From the IMG/VR virus record IMGVR_UViG_3300022910_000008, positions 1-44,572 of that record: DNA of 44,572 bases. One strand, given 5' to 3'. Position numbers and translations under genes: made by a program. Source of the stretch: a virus. Position 1 is the stretch's first letter. Each line of letters starts with the position of its first letter. A model generated the notes under the pieces. That model worked only from the letters and a program-made list of their open reading frames with translations, was not told where the DNA came from and made no database searches. Below are positions 26,401 to 33,811 of the stretch, one piece after another.

Positions 26401-29400
26401 GCGACCTATTTTGAAAAACCCAAACCCAATAGCGGCTTGAATGATCGTAGGAATTAAACGACCGATTGCCCGAAAAGCGCCAAGAGCGTCACCTTTTAAT
26501 ATTGCAGAGCCGAGATCTATAAGGACGTTGATGATTGACATGAACTCTGCTGCTATTTGCTGAGTGACATATTTGACAGCAATCAGAATTCCTTGCATCA
26601 CTTTACTGACTGCAACGACGGGCAACAACATCACAGCGGTCAGAGCCTGTACACCTAAAGTTGCACCCTTAACGATCAGTCCAATTCCGTAGGCAATAAT
26701 TCCAGCAGTTTTTCCGGCGATCGGAGCGAGAATTTGAAATGCTTGAAAAAATCCAACAGAGAAAGCAGCAACGGCATTGACGCTATCTACTAATAAAAAA
26801 CGCAAAACTCGAATTACATTGGTGAATGCAAAAATAACGTTAGCGAATACACCTAGCTCTTTGTGCGTCCTGGCAAAAGCATCGATATTGCCCAAAAGCG
26901 CTGGTTTGATCGCGTCCAATACCGTGTAATACGTCATCCAAGCAAAAGCTGCGCGAGCCAACAACTGTATTACCGACGGAGCTACAGCTCTAAACAGAAT
27001 AAAGCCTTCGTTAATTGGACCGAGGGTAAACGAGCGATCGTATCCTTTGGCTACGCGCATAGCTGCAACACCGCCCAAATATGCCTCTCTAACCTCTTTT
27101 AATTTTTTACCTAAGATACTGATTGGGAAAGTTTCTTTAACTACATTTCCTACTGCACCGCCGACGCTGCCCGATACCGCAGCTATCTGGGGACCAACTT
27201 CTTTCGCTGAAGCTTGATAGGTTTTATACAGTTCAAACATTCCATTTCTAATCCAGCGCGACGCGCCCATCGCATCTTTCCGCGCATCTCCTTCTAGACC
27301 TTTGAAAAAGCCTAATTTATCTTGAATGCCTACAATTGCGTCGTCCAACCAAGCAACCCCTACGTCTATTGGGTTAACGCCTTTGGTGACACCTTGCATC
27401 CCCTTTGTTTGTACGTAAAGTTTATTGAATCCACCGCTAGCAAAAAATCCGATCGCCTGTATTAAAGGTGCAAAAGCTTCATTTACTATGTAACGAGCAC
27501 CCGCCGCCAAGCTTGCGCCCAGAGCCGCGAATACGGGCAGCAATCCCCGAAGCGCAGTACCGAGAATATTGAGTTCGGTTCGTACCATTGCGAAGTATCC
27601 GGGCAATGCCTCCCTCGCTAATCCGAGTAAATTGTTAATTCCGCCGATCGCCGACTCAAATACATTGGCAACAAAATTCCCAATCATTGGAATCCGGCGC
27701 AACAGGTTGAGCAGTTGAGTTACACCGACAGAAATCAAGCCGGGAATGAGTTTTGCCTGTTCGATAATGAACGTTTTTATCGGAGTTATCAAGCTTCCTT
27801 TAATTGCAGTTCCGCCCGCAGTTGCAGCATTTTTAACGGCGACCGCAATCATTGCAAACGGCAGTCCGACAAAAGCTGTGGCGATCGTGCGACCGAGGTT
27901 CAAAAACACGCCCCCGACTGCAACGACAGCATTGAACAAAGGACCTGTCAAGAAACCGACAAATCCTGCAAGCGTAGGACTTCTAAGGACATCAATGAAA
28001 GCGCTAGCTGCCGCTTCAATTACTACGAATTCCCCAATCGGCATCCCCAGCAAAGGCAAACTGTGAATGAAATCGGTAATAGGTTGCAACGCCTCGCCGA
28101 ATCCCATGTAGTCGGCAAAAAGTTGGGGAACTGTTAAAACCTTCATTGACGCGATCGCCTCGAAGATCGGCTTGATAAAATTACCGACGCGATCTGCCGA
28201 ACTGGCTAAGTCTTGCCAGAAAGTTGCCAGCATCCCACCGACTTCACCGAGCATGGCATTTACGTCGTCGCGCATCGGACCGGCGGGAAAAATGTTGTTA
28301 ACTACTCCCGACAGCAGTTCAGGCAAACGGTTCGACCAATCGATCAGTGTCGCAGTCCAGTTTTCTGTCAACTTGCCAAAGATATCGAGTCCCATCAACA
28401 CTGCTGTGATTCCCGGCAAACCTTTAGCAAGAGCTGTTCCTATTCCTGGGCGATCGAATACTTTGAGGAAATTGACGTACTTGCTAGCTCCTTCTTCCAG
28501 AAGTTTTTCGTTGCCGAGTCCAAAGAACGACGTAATCCAACTAACGCCTAAGCCGACCAACGGCAATTTTTTAAGTGCTTCAAACGGTACTGTGACCAGA
28601 TTCATCAGCATTGAGGAGGTCATCAACGCAGCAAAACCGAGTAAGTTGAAGTTTTCAATCGCTCTATGGAAAAAACTTTCCTCTATTCCCATAAAAGTTT
28701 TACTCAGCGAACCCAATCCCTTGACGAGTTCAAACAAGGCCGCGCCCACACCAACCGCAACTTGAATTCCTGTGGCTCCTTCTGTCGCGAATCGGTTGAA
28801 CGCATTGGTGACGTTTTGCACGGTATTTCCGGCGATCGTCCCAACTTTGTCTAAAAATGCAAGTGTCCCCGCACCGAGGTTTGTTTCGATCGCCCCTCGA
28901 ACTCTTGCCAAGCCCTGTTCCGCAACATCTCCCATTCGATCCCATATTTGCTGCCAGATCGTCTGGCTTTCTTCGGCTTGAACTGTTGCTTGCCCTGCAA
29001 TCTGGGCAATCGGATCTGACTGCTGCGGTTGCGTTGCAGGTGGAAATATCTTGGGGACAATTTCGGGCGATCGGGGTTGCGTTATTTTATCGAAGCCGTC
29101 AGAAACGATATCGGGCAAACCCCAAGCAAGCAGCGGTTTCATCGCTGCCATACCAGCAAAAGCCAAACCGCCAAAATCAGGCGTTGTGGACGCAAACACG
29201 TCAACAAAATTGATCCAGCCGCTCGCCATCATCCCAAAGGTGTTGCTCCAAACGCTCCCAATTTCTGTAGCGAAATTGGTGAGGGTGTCGGGCAAGGTTA
29301 ATCCAGCAAAGAAAGCCGTAACTTTCTCGACAGTTGTTTGCCAAGTCGCTGCAACCCAGGTCGCGGCAGCACTCATAGCTTCTTGGATTTTTAAGCCGGC

Positions 29401-31989
29401 GATTGCTGACGAAATTTGCATCAACACAAAGCTACCGGCAACTTGAGCGGCGGTGAAAGCCCAGTTAACTCGCGTCATCAAAGAAGGTCCGGGAGACGCC
29501 TCTGATAGAGAACCCTGGATGAAGTGACCGATGTACGCCGCAAGGTCTGCCAGCGGTTTTAGTAATCCTGCAATAAATGAGATTGTCCTGTCCCAAGCCC
29601 CAGCAGTTGCACTGGCAGCAAAGATGAAGGGACTTGCCAAAATATTGAAGATGCTTTCACCAATATGCTTACCCGATCGCTCCCAATTTTTAAAGCTTTC
29701 CATCGCAAATTCCAAAGCTTGGGCGATCGCGGTAAACGGTGAAGAAAGCAGTCCGCCGGCGGCTCCGACAGGGACTTTCAACAGCTTGAGAAATGCACTG
29801 ACAAACCCTTCAAGAATCCCGAACGCAAAACCGACCGCGGAACTGAACACGCTAAACAGAGTTCCGAGCAGTCGCACTTGGGGATTCGCCCGCTGGAGCA
29901 ACTGGTCTAACAACAAGAACGATCCGATCGCCAATCCCAGCGGTGACAGCAAAAATGCTCGTCCCATACTCAGAGCTGCTTGGCTCGTCATCATGACTTG
30001 AGTACGCAATGCGATAAAAGCAGTCCGAAGTTCACCAGCTACCATGCCTTTTGCAAGACCGGCAGCATCCGTGAACTCATCAGCCATGACAGTTGACTGT
30101 TTGAATATACCCGCCCAAGGGTTCGTCCCCTTAAATCCTGTCATCGCCGTCTCGAAGAAGCCGGTCAGCGGAATCAGACTGTGCTGCATCCCGATCGCTG
30201 CCGTCGTGGCGATCGCCTGCGCTTGCTGAAATCCGAACAATGCAGTGCCGGCGGCTCCGGCAGCTACAGCAAAAGTTCCCAGCCCAAACACCAATGCAGT
30301 CAACACCTTAGTCAACCCAGGAGCAGCTTGAGTAAGCTGCAAAAGTACACCGATCAGATCGGCAGCTAAGGACTTAAATGGCGTAATTACTTGTACGAGA
30401 GCAACACCTAAAGTATCTCTAAGAGCTTTTAAGGAAGTATCGAATCTTTGCGACTGGAAAGCAGCGGTTCTCAGTACATTTTCAATTTCTTCATCTACTG
30501 ACAAAGTTTTTAAATCTTTCCCTAAACTTAATATCTGTTTTCCGGTTTTAGGATCTGTAAGTTCTAGGATTTCTTTGCCCATGAACCCACCCTTGGCGAC
30601 AACACTTGCGCTCTTCAATACTTCAAGTTGGTTTGCCAACCCTTGCAACAACTTCTGATCTTGCACAGAACCAACCCCAAGAGAAGCAAAAAAAGCGCCT
30701 TGTTTCAGTTCACCACCTTGGACATTTTTGTAAGCTTCTGCAACCCTCGTAACGACTCCTAATTTGTCGGTATTGAGTTCTTTTTCAAAATCTTCAACGC
30801 TCATATTCAGAGCGCCAGCAAAGGCTGTCGTGTTTTCAGACATCTTCGCACTCATGCGGTTGAAAAACGACCCTGCCGCTTCCGGCTCAATTGTTCCGAG
30901 CGAGGCGATCGCCGCAGAATATGCAGCAATCTGATCTACAGGGAAGTTCGCAGCGTCACCCACTGTATTCATAACGACGTTCATCACCGGGATAACGTCT
31001 TCTGCTGAAATCCGCACGTCAGTCAATTTGTCAGCAAGCTGGTTGACACTGGAAGCAACCCTAGCATTTAGCTCGACGATCGCGTTCGGATCTTTGGATA
31101 CTAAATTTTTATAAATCGATCCTAATGTTACGTCTAATTGAGTTGCAACACCGCTAGAAATATCTAATGCTTGTTGATTTTTTAATATTTGTTCGACTTC
31201 TGCAATACGGGAGCCGACACCGCCCATCTCGTCACTGAATTTCTTTCCCGAACCAGCTAAATCTTCAAATATTTCGCTAACTTTAGTATCTTCTACACCT
31301 AATTTTGAGGATAGATTGAAGACCTGATTTTGCAGCAACTCACCGCCACTAGCGGTCAGATCGTTCGCCAATTTCTTGATTCCCGCCATACTCTTCTGCA
31401 ATTCCATCGCAGATTCCAGAGGCTCGGAAAAGACATCGACCACTCCCTGTCCGGCACTACCGATCGCCTGCGAAAATCCCAATCGCTCCGCCGCCATCGA
31501 AGCATCGCGGTTCGCTTTTGCCATCTTCACTTTGTCGCCAGCCATCCGCTGCTGCGACTGCAAGCTCGCCTTGAATTCTCGGTCTGCTGGACTTTCGCCC
31601 GATATTTGATTTTCCAGTTCCTTGAGTTTCCTGATGTAGGCGCTGATTTCACCCGATGCTTTCTTGAACTGCGTCGTGTCCGTCATCTCACCGAAATCGA
31701 TATTCCGAGACTCCGCCCGCAGAGCTCTGAATTCAGATTTCAAAGGACTCAGCGCATTCCCGATTTGCTTGACGGCACCTTGAATTTCCTTTCCTTCTCG
31801 CTGCACCGCACCGGCGTTGAGCGACTTCGCCAAGTCTTTCCCGATACTCGTGCTGGCGATCGCCTGTGCCGTTTCCTTGGTCGCTTTTTCTATTCCTTCC
31901 AACAGCTCAATCACCCGATCCATTTGCGCGAACGAGTTGCTGGAGGCAGCAAATTTAAAATTTGACTCTAAACCGTACTGGTCGGACAT
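17485..31989 (-). CDS. Giant tail tape-measure protein
   Basis: A 4,834-aa uninterrupted protein. Residues 1-160 are charged helices, and 190-480 match the TP901-type tape-measure core (LANDLTASGG, GVEDTKVSEIFEDLAGSG, FPVDQIAAYSAAIASLG). Residues about 540-2,120 are rich in hydrophobic, membrane-like helices; about 2,125-3,000 are hydrophilic and charged; the rest is mixed. Near 4,703 the usual C-terminal phrase FASGGAVVGPGSGTADRIPA followed by LLSNGEFVV appears. A motif SE.SPGPS..TR.NW occurs twice (near residues 830 and 3,440). Tape-measure proteins set tail length at about 0.15 nm per residue, which here gives roughly 0.7 micrometres. The gene stands alone, far from the capsid operon, with no tail-tube or chaperone gene beside it. 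The start is ATG 31989, right after a hairpin and U-tract. Confidence 0.93.
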   Translation of the reverse strand: MSDQYGLESNFKFAASSNSFAQMDRVIELLEGIEKATKETAQAIASTSIGKDLAKSLNAGAVQREGKEIQGAVKQIGNALSPLKSEFRALRAESRNIDFGEMTDTTQFKKASGEISAYIRKLKELENQISGESPADREFKASLQSQQRMAGDKVKMAKANRDASMAAERLGFSQAIGSAGQGVVDVFSEPLESAMELQKSMAGIKKLANDLTASGGELLQNQVFNLSSKLGVEDTKVSEIFEDLAGSGKKFSDEMGGVGSRIAEVEQILKNQQALDISSGVATQLDVTLGSIYKNLVSKDPNAIVELNARVASSVNQLADKLTDVRISAEDVIPVMNVVMNTVGDAANFPVDQIAAYSAAIASLGTIEPEAAGSFFNRMSAKMSENTTAFAGALNMSVEDFEKELNTDKLGVVTRVAEAYKNVQGGELKQGAFFASLGVGSVQDQKLLQGLANQLEVLKSASVVAKGGFMGKEILELTDPKTGKQILSLGKDLKTLSVDEEIENVLRTAAFQSQRFDTSLKALRDTLGVALVQVITPFKSLAADLIGVLLQLTQAAPGLTKVLTALVFGLGTFAVAAGAAGTALFGFQQAQAIATTAAIGMQHSLIPLTGFFETAMTGFKGTNPWAGIFKQSTVMADEFTDAAGLAKGMVAGELRTAFIALRTQVMMTSQAALSMGRAFLLSPLGLAIGSFLLLDQLLQRANPQVRLLGTLFSVFSSAVGFAFGILEGFVSAFLKLLKVPVGAAGGLLSSPFTAIAQALEFAMESFKNWERSGKHIGESIFNILASPFIFAASATAGAWDRTISFIAGLLKPLADLAAYIGHFIQGSLSEASPGPSLMTRVNWAFTAAQVAGSFVLMQISSAIAGLKIQEAMSAAATWVAATWQTTVEKVTAFFAGLTLPDTLTNFATEIGSVWSNTFGMMASGWINFVDVFASTTPDFGGLAFAGMAAMKPLLAWGLPDIVSDGFDKITQPRSPEIVPKIFPPATQPQQSDPIAQIAGQATVQAEESQTIWQQIWDRMGDVAEQGLARVRGAIETNLGAGTLAFLDKVGTIAGNTVQNVTNAFNRFATEGATGIQVAVGVGAALFELVKGLGSLSKTFMGIEESFFHRAIENFNLLGFAALMTSSMLMNLVTVPFEALKKLPLVGLGVSWITSFFGLGNEKLLEEGASKYVNFLKVFDRPGIGTALAKGLPGITAVLMGLDIFGKLTENWTATLIDWSNRLPELLSGVVNNIFPAGPMRDDVNAMLGEVGGMLATFWQDLASSADRVGNFIKPIFEAIASMKVLTVPQLFADYMGFGEALQPITDFIHSLPLLGMPIGEFVVIEAAASAFIDVLRSPTLAGFVGFLTGPLFNAVVAVGGVFLNLGRTIATAFVGLPFAMIAVAVKNAATAGGTAIKGSLITPIKTFIIEQAKLIPGLISVGVTQLLNLLRRIPMIGNFVANVFESAIGGINNLLGLAREALPGYFAMVRTELNILGTALRGLLPVFAALGASLAAGARYIVNEAFAPLIQAIGFFASGGFNKLYVQTKGMQGVTKGVNPIDVGVAWLDDAIVGIQDKLGFFKGLEGDARKDAMGASRWIRNGMFELYKTYQASAKEVGPQIAAVSGSVGGAVGNVVKETFPISILGKKLKEVREAYLGGVAAMRVAKGYDRSFTLGPINEGFILFRAVAPSVIQLLARAAFAWMTYYTVLDAIKPALLGNIDAFARTHKELGVFANVIFAFTNVIRVLRFLLVDSVNAVAAFSVGFFQAFQILAPIAGKTAGIIAYGIGLIVKGATLGVQALTAVMLLPVVAVSKVMQGILIAVKYVTQQIAAEFMSIINVLIDLGSAILKGDALGAFRAIGRLIPTIIQAAIGFGFFKIGRVMTAGIIGLAGVARRIVQDAIPFLISQVIPYVARKAYAIGLAIVQGIVQGIQAGFKLLVAATLGIFYILDQSLITVGRNVSRGMGIALTSLNQMRAFGAGVFAVFASLIWVLATINQRVHFVGIGFRWLLSLMSGTVSLPLVAGLGAALFLAIQVADGFKELNAMIDALNHPMQWLQNTLSNISKTFSGGINTDWIAFFVEKLIRVIPIVLGGIFLLGFAVKKHIFGGFMLVWDVVKGIANSLIAVVRSAKAIPNAVMGIGTEGRVLEGVHKTRSTLGLYKDPQAKAAREDEFKLAKESAMFRQKVMERSQAQIVTLAQQQKTDYGHMAQEVEVKKGGFFGIGARTTKEWQLTGAGEEYQKKRMAEDLNAKVGVFGDQSMKGIAKGVSPARLGLMAGDQLRAIVEKDRPDLAELGRALETIKTQNVAVMNVAKMNGGVEDKKNAGQIQYSREFLERLNVQGLDRNRNSFTADNLSFKQLHEAAAGSGIDDKNLTRSYEEFNTLSDSAQKMVRKLMQFQLAAGTGKIDNSKAKGVAGTTELHSLLRHTPDDRTAMSGANTAALEASLNTKIGNLKNSGFSALENFDHRKVIDQLKESANPQDYNRKLKAIVEQMMDYQLRQVRNATEIDPKYFTDLEAQLESQTDAPDRISQGLKGILGDTISGIRQAIVNATKKLPGNQEGLSVAAIRGIERKIAGANLTGTQAEQDKQRARLANYQASLRSGELTSEAQQKVIRKIADILKRDVYEISHPLMPVARLNSQLEQARTTRAKLFDIRNVENKEFKAWLSKFNREEQAAILLQLKQGNFRGGALRQRSTQQEAYIDDATGQQKFRDTYVNHEASLARSLGFANIDQVEQSLSTESILSGAKESWKTQLLKIIGINNEAKLYNRQIDDLRTEIDRRVARQAEGFAQREARRAVATAKREAGVMAQLNEVNLSRQAFMARLDADQTKVFNSFLQTGKFQTEIPETKFADMATKMGFANAGEFKRFQEILARSENQEMAQYFKNAMRHTGEFTTGSALETVEHGGEAVLKVDRLAQIVAQAKGHQPGDQRAERRASDMIDALAGQVDRDKANASDTALWDDINDFINTGRNATELTNEQIAAIGRQMQLQGSNEQVAAQLRSIANQRSTGFGMITNSIKRFLKNIETDAGTLEEYIHNRLTDMSSFSVLGVRPLATISDVLRNVLFEPMVSLVKGTWKWLGNAMNNLGANATLMKNRSMRALAKMPGVRQFAEARKRREADSQNSLQSLSAKMGYSNQEAFAESFRQQLATRGITEGHVQNRALQAVLNSRRSAGVGESLRTSRFQEVSSNSDQIGQALAATLGIDRGTDIVKLLNPGGFTTSALAPLRNYLIKAVIPAIVDVGMAPLKMIWKIVRNPGVSLAALKTKTGQIADAVADFLVSSYTTIRRVFSSAATQLGKVPLFRNIWGAVTGFFGKIASKIQGMAAPATTQRLRNLQNQRQIAARGSALTSARAGEIEPDQIARVAGAREESTTGVIGQLNARIATLSQARSQQISATLNPFQKLLVFATTAARGAKNAWAQTAQEISEGGWRGLIARFKRFGYLMKRNISEGSPGPSADTRANWEHTQQSVGQNMGEIAQSAHVAGQQIQGDMQRTARRSAGFLGALGGAVAGAGKAGMAVGGAITAIGFAAQTASYSLVNMGLLDESSAAGLNKFLEIFTLVGAVGGLMAPVMGAIVSSVTAIGSAFALIFNPVTLTMAAITGGILLANEGLKRFAGIDLLGPLFANVQEPIQGTIAFIQGKIDEVFLWMTDKFGTQLSPILEPMTAAVNTIQGAWQGFVNWFVAMPLVQTAIDIGTGLINALNHNPTVQIPLAWEGAVEQIKGMLFNLPFVGDLIASLLKDSLDPGKILGNLFQGFQSMLDQFENSGLARFGGGKLLDGLRGFLGGFGKKSEIKTEIPVEAGVKLNYKEALEAAVRQADFDARSGSARSQEASASLQYQLKTTGGQMDASQLGAAYQGPGGKFLQKAIAKENNRLFLEQGAAAKQKREGLQEDIQNLNRQEVDLQSKYTEAIAKVQEAAAAPAPIKFFQDLTGRGAAKFAAEAATVSRTMISLEEQRTDLQKQAAAASTTFDVGTDQMLKNMGIDPAGLKVAVAESKAAIAAGIKEVGLAVSDRWRYLERSNGGNLGYMMATDLQKAGGAFRILKGDVADFAQKAATSLMKMDWEGFKSAAGDFWGNVTFGLGQMSSGFVGAGLSAALFLIHLSPIAFIMAGVALAALAIATNFLGLRTVLMGMWKVFTGFAQVATSSVMMVINVIRGLVTIAGGVSDAVRGDFTKIGEGAEIVWNGIKEGARGLLRGLGSIFGGGLEVLEGLFQGLKQTISIVFGPALLNSAREAVASIEQLFRSAGETIASSLKKPGQVLENIANRFRKGKEQVADSPIGRTVGAIADVATGKAPNMDAARVAHDFDMKMRGKDPDAQLTAADRARLAQSQMEGVVNQAFNTSRGLGADLVRPTNNQGVLSEIDNELRRAEAGLGSMKNRSVSAADAANDALSSLGIALSSFAPALAAPIFMVGDLLSGFTGLSMALPQLGAMFPGVAGAIGTFTTAVTTGTLTVSGAIAGFGTLFAGVMTAISSAASTAWVAISGPMFPIFILVGALAAGFLLFKANFLGFADIVSGVFDGVKDVFSGIWDTVTDGIRDVGSLIGRIGGYLIEPIAPLLQLFGVDVGNAGAQLQTAFVHQAVTALLLPIRAIGLVIRGIVWSVFAVTKSLLWLGGLVVRVVLTPITLVSNAVAAIVRGFQTLGSILATVLLAPFQFLQNVVNWIWGKLTQLPAFLTQALASVPLIGPLLQNLGNTIFQSGAQTPVQQFASGGAVVGPGSGTADRIPALLSNGEFVVSAKPAQENMGLLTAMNEGRSVEVMPMPAPTRIPLTLAGSGEAVQADSAPKQMPPVEININLQGDIVLAGTNSASDAQEFLTKIEPYLQQAVWGYFRNWVDFSR

Positions 31990-32013
31990 AAAAAAAGCGC
32001 CTGCAATGGCGCT
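31990..32013 (-). terminator. Hairpin and U-tract abutting the tape-measure start codon
   Basis: An AGCGCC / GGCGCT stem with a 6-nt loop is followed by six or seven Ts and then immediately by ATG. There is no room for a ribosome site. It could be a terminator whose read-through is regulated, or a 5' hairpin of a processed mRNA. Confidence 0.65.
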
Positions 32014-32084
32014 GCCTGGTGGGGTGGGGCGAAAATTTATTTTTCACCTTCCATTCTCACTCAAGCTGAGCAAATCTGTACCTT

Positions 32085-32291
32085 TTGGGCGATCGCACAA
32101 CTCTTCCTGATAAGTGGAAGGGGCGATCAAATCACACTGCAAAAGTAGCAACTAAAAACTCTAGAAGCGTTAGCCAGGCAGCTTTTCACCACACTGCAAA
32201 ATCAAAAATAAACCACGTTACAAAAATGACGACTAAAAACGCTAGAATGCTTACCGACAAAAAGTTCTACCACGTTACAAAGATATTTTAA
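32085..32291 (+). CDS. Possible small basic repeat protein
   Basis: A 68-codon frame with a TTG start. Codons 16-67 form two tandem repeats of 27 and 26 residues (NHTAKVATKNSRS... and NHVTKMTTKNARM...), each holding two H-[TV]-[AT]-K motifs. It is highly basic and has no hydrophobic core. Non-identical bases between the repeats often change residues conservatively, which favours a protein, but the lack of an ATG and the iteron-like DNA repeats leave open that this is only a regulatory region. Family unknown. Confidence 0.35.
   Translation: MGDRTTLPDKWKGRSNHTAKVATKNSRSVSQAAFHHTAKSKINHVTKMTTKNARMLTDKKFYHVTKIF
32130..32288 (+). repeat. 81-bp tandem repeat with four iteron-like boxes
   Basis: Two direct repeats (32130-32210 and 32211-32288). 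Boxes CACACTGCAAAA at 32133 and 32190 and CACGTTACAAA at 32214 and 32271 are spaced 57, 24 and 57 nt. They lie between the divergent tape-measure and KilA-N genes. Confidence 0.7.
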
Positions 32292-32331
32292 AAAGAACAC
32301 ATCCATACATCAAAGTGGAGTAGACTTAAAA

Positions 32332-32388
32332 TGCACCACGAAGAGGAAACTTCTGGTGCGCGAGCTAACCTTCATCACAGGCTAACTA
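32332..32388 (+). promoter_or_regulatory. Hairpin leader of KilA-N gene 1
   Basis: GCACCA / TGGTGC encloses GAAG / CTTC with loop AGGAAA. It is followed by GCTAACC, TCACAGG and the ATG at 32389. The AACC...TCACAGG part is shared with the leader at 40678-40746. Likely a translational or attenuation control element. Confidence 0.55.
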
Positions 32389-33243
32389 ATGAGTATCATA
32401 TCTCACAATTTCAAAGGCAAAGCGATCGAGCAAGCTAGTTCGGCAACACATATCAACAGCACGACGATTCCAAAGGGTTACGTGAACCTCAGTCAAATGT
32501 GCAAGGCTGGTGGTAAGCGACTGGTAGATTATCTACAAAAAGATAAGAAAAGATTATCTTTTTTCGAGAGTGTCGCGAAAATAATAGCAGCCGAAACCCA
32601 TAACCCGTCAGAGGTGAGTATAATCACCTCTGACAACCACAACGTTTCAGGTGCTTGTTTAGTTTTTGGACTCGAATCAGGTTTACTTATAGAAACCAGC
32701 AATGCCATTGGTGGGAAAGGTGATATTTACGGGCATCCGCAAATCGCTATTTCCGCAGCAACATGGATCAGTTCCGAATTTGAAGCGTGGGCAGGTTATA
32801 CCTTGCTACTGGTTGTACGCGGTGATTTTCAAGCACTAACGGAAGAAGCGAAGCAAGCACAAACGAAACTTGACGAGACTTGGGACAAGCTGAGGGCTAC
32901 AGGGATAGTTACAAGACGAACACTGACAGATGCAATAAAGCTTTGGTACAGTCTTTACGAAGCAACAACTACCTGTCCTGAACACGTCATTTACGCGCAA
33001 TGCACCAACCATATCTACCAAGCTCTCTGGGGAGTTAATGCTACAGATATTCGCGAATATTTTGGTCTTAAACCAGGGAACATCCCTCCAACACGCGACT
33101 ACTTGTCAGAGCAAGCTCTTTTAGCTATTGAGAGAGCGGAAGATCGGGTAATCGAAGCAATGGAATTTGATGATGCAATACCCCACAAAAACGCAGTAGT
33201 CGTAGCTCGGATACGCCCAGCAAGAATTAGTTTTAAAGACTAA
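32389..33243 (+). CDS. KilA-N domain protein 1
   Basis: A 284-aa protein. The N-terminal HNFKGKAIEQ and PKGYVNLSQMCKAGGKRLVD fit the KilA-N domain (residues about 1-130), with FGLESGLLIETSNAIGGKGD and a segment WISSEFEAWAGYTLLLVVRG close to KilA-N ends (W.sp.f..WV...i). The C-terminal half is helical (RATGIVTRRTLTDAIKLWY). KilA-N proteins bind DNA and are common in large phages, where many act as antirepressors. It aligns along its whole length with the second copy at 39829-40677. Followed by its own terminator. Confidence 0.85.
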   Translation: MSIISHNFKGKAIEQASSATHINSTTIPKGYVNLSQMCKAGGKRLVDYLQKDKKRLSFFESVAKIIAAETHNPSEVSIITSDNHNVSGACLVFGLESGLLIETSNAIGGKGDIYGHPQIAISAATWISSEFEAWAGYTLLLVVRGDFQALTEEAKQAQTKLDETWDKLRATGIVTRRTLTDAIKLWYSLYEATTTCPEHVIYAQCTNHIYQALWGVNATDIREYFGLKPGNIPPTRDYLSEQALLAIERAEDRVIEAMEFDDAIPHKNAVVVARIRPARISFKD

Positions 33244-33275
33244 GGGCGATCGCCCACACAACCTCAACTAGAGCG

Positions 33276-33309
33276 AACAGCTTCCCAAACACAGGAGGCT
33301 GTTTTTTTA
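33276..33309 (+). terminator. Terminator after KilA-N gene 1
   Basis: An AACAGCTTCC / GGAGGCTGTT stem (one G-T pair) with an 8-nt loop and a run of seven Ts. A separate GGGCGATCGCCC palindrome follows the stop codon at 33244-33255. Confidence 0.8.
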
Positions 33310-33406
33310 TGTCGTTCTATAAGTAAAAACTATTTTTATTTCAAGTATTTCTGAGAATATTGTTTGTAATTAGATTGGTTGTTCTTATGTGTTCCTGAAT
33401 CACCTA

Positions 33407-33435
33407 TTGCTTTTATTATTTACATAGAGTATAAT
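33407..33435 (+). promoter_or_regulatory. Promoter of the 106-aa gene
   Basis: TTGCTT, 17 nt, TATAAT, about 55 nt before the ATG. The 5' UTR has a small GAGG/CCTC hairpin and an AGGAG ribosome site. No GTAGTY box. Confidence 0.65.
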
Positions 33436-33490
33436 AAGTACATACAAGAGGAAAAAACCTCCTCAACACACAAAACCAGGAGTTAAGTAA

Positions 33491-33811
33491 ATGATTTATT
33501 TCATCAATCAACTGACTGCTATCGCTTCGCTAGCTGCTAGCTTTCGCAACGCAATTACGACAGCAGTAGCAATTGTCGAATATTTGATGTCTCAGGAATC
33601 GAAAAGCCCTTGGTTCATAGAAACCGATGGAGATTACAACGATTACTGGACTGCTGATTTGGCAGTGCATCGCGTAGAACTATCTAACGGTCAAGCACTA
33701 CCAGTTCTGTGTGAATCCCCAAGTCATGCTTGGGATAAGATTGAAGCTTGGTTGTTGGAACGCAACGACTACACCACATCAATCTTAAAAATAACAAGAG
33801 ACGAGTGGTAA
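33491..33811 (+). CDS. Small protein with hydrophobic N-terminus
   Basis: A 106-aa protein with a good ribosome site (CAGGAG, 9 nt upstream). Residues 1-33 are hydrophobic (FINQLTAIASLAASF, AITTAVAIVEYLM), resembling a membrane anchor or amphipathic helix. Residues 40-106 form a small acidic domain (WFIETDGDYNDYW, then ESPSHAWDKIEAWLLERND). Family not recognised. Confidence 0.65.
   Translation: MIYFINQLTAIASLAASFRNAITTAVAIVEYLMSQESKSPWFIETDGDYNDYWTADLAVHRVELSNGQALPVLCESPSHAWDKIEAWLLERNDYTTSILKITRDEW

Noticed and set aside
17485-31989. Many plus-strand frames opposite the tape-measure gene
   Set aside because: They are mirror frames of a GC-biased Ala/Gly/Leu-rich coding sequence; none has a start signal or recognisable domain.
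31817-32110. 97-aa plus-strand frame over the tape-measure start
   Set aside because: It is antisense to the N-terminus of the tape-measure gene and has no promoter or ribosome site; it is a shadow frame.
32130-32288. CRISPR array
   Set aside because: Only two imperfect 81-bp units, no short identical repeats with unique spacers, and no cas genes.
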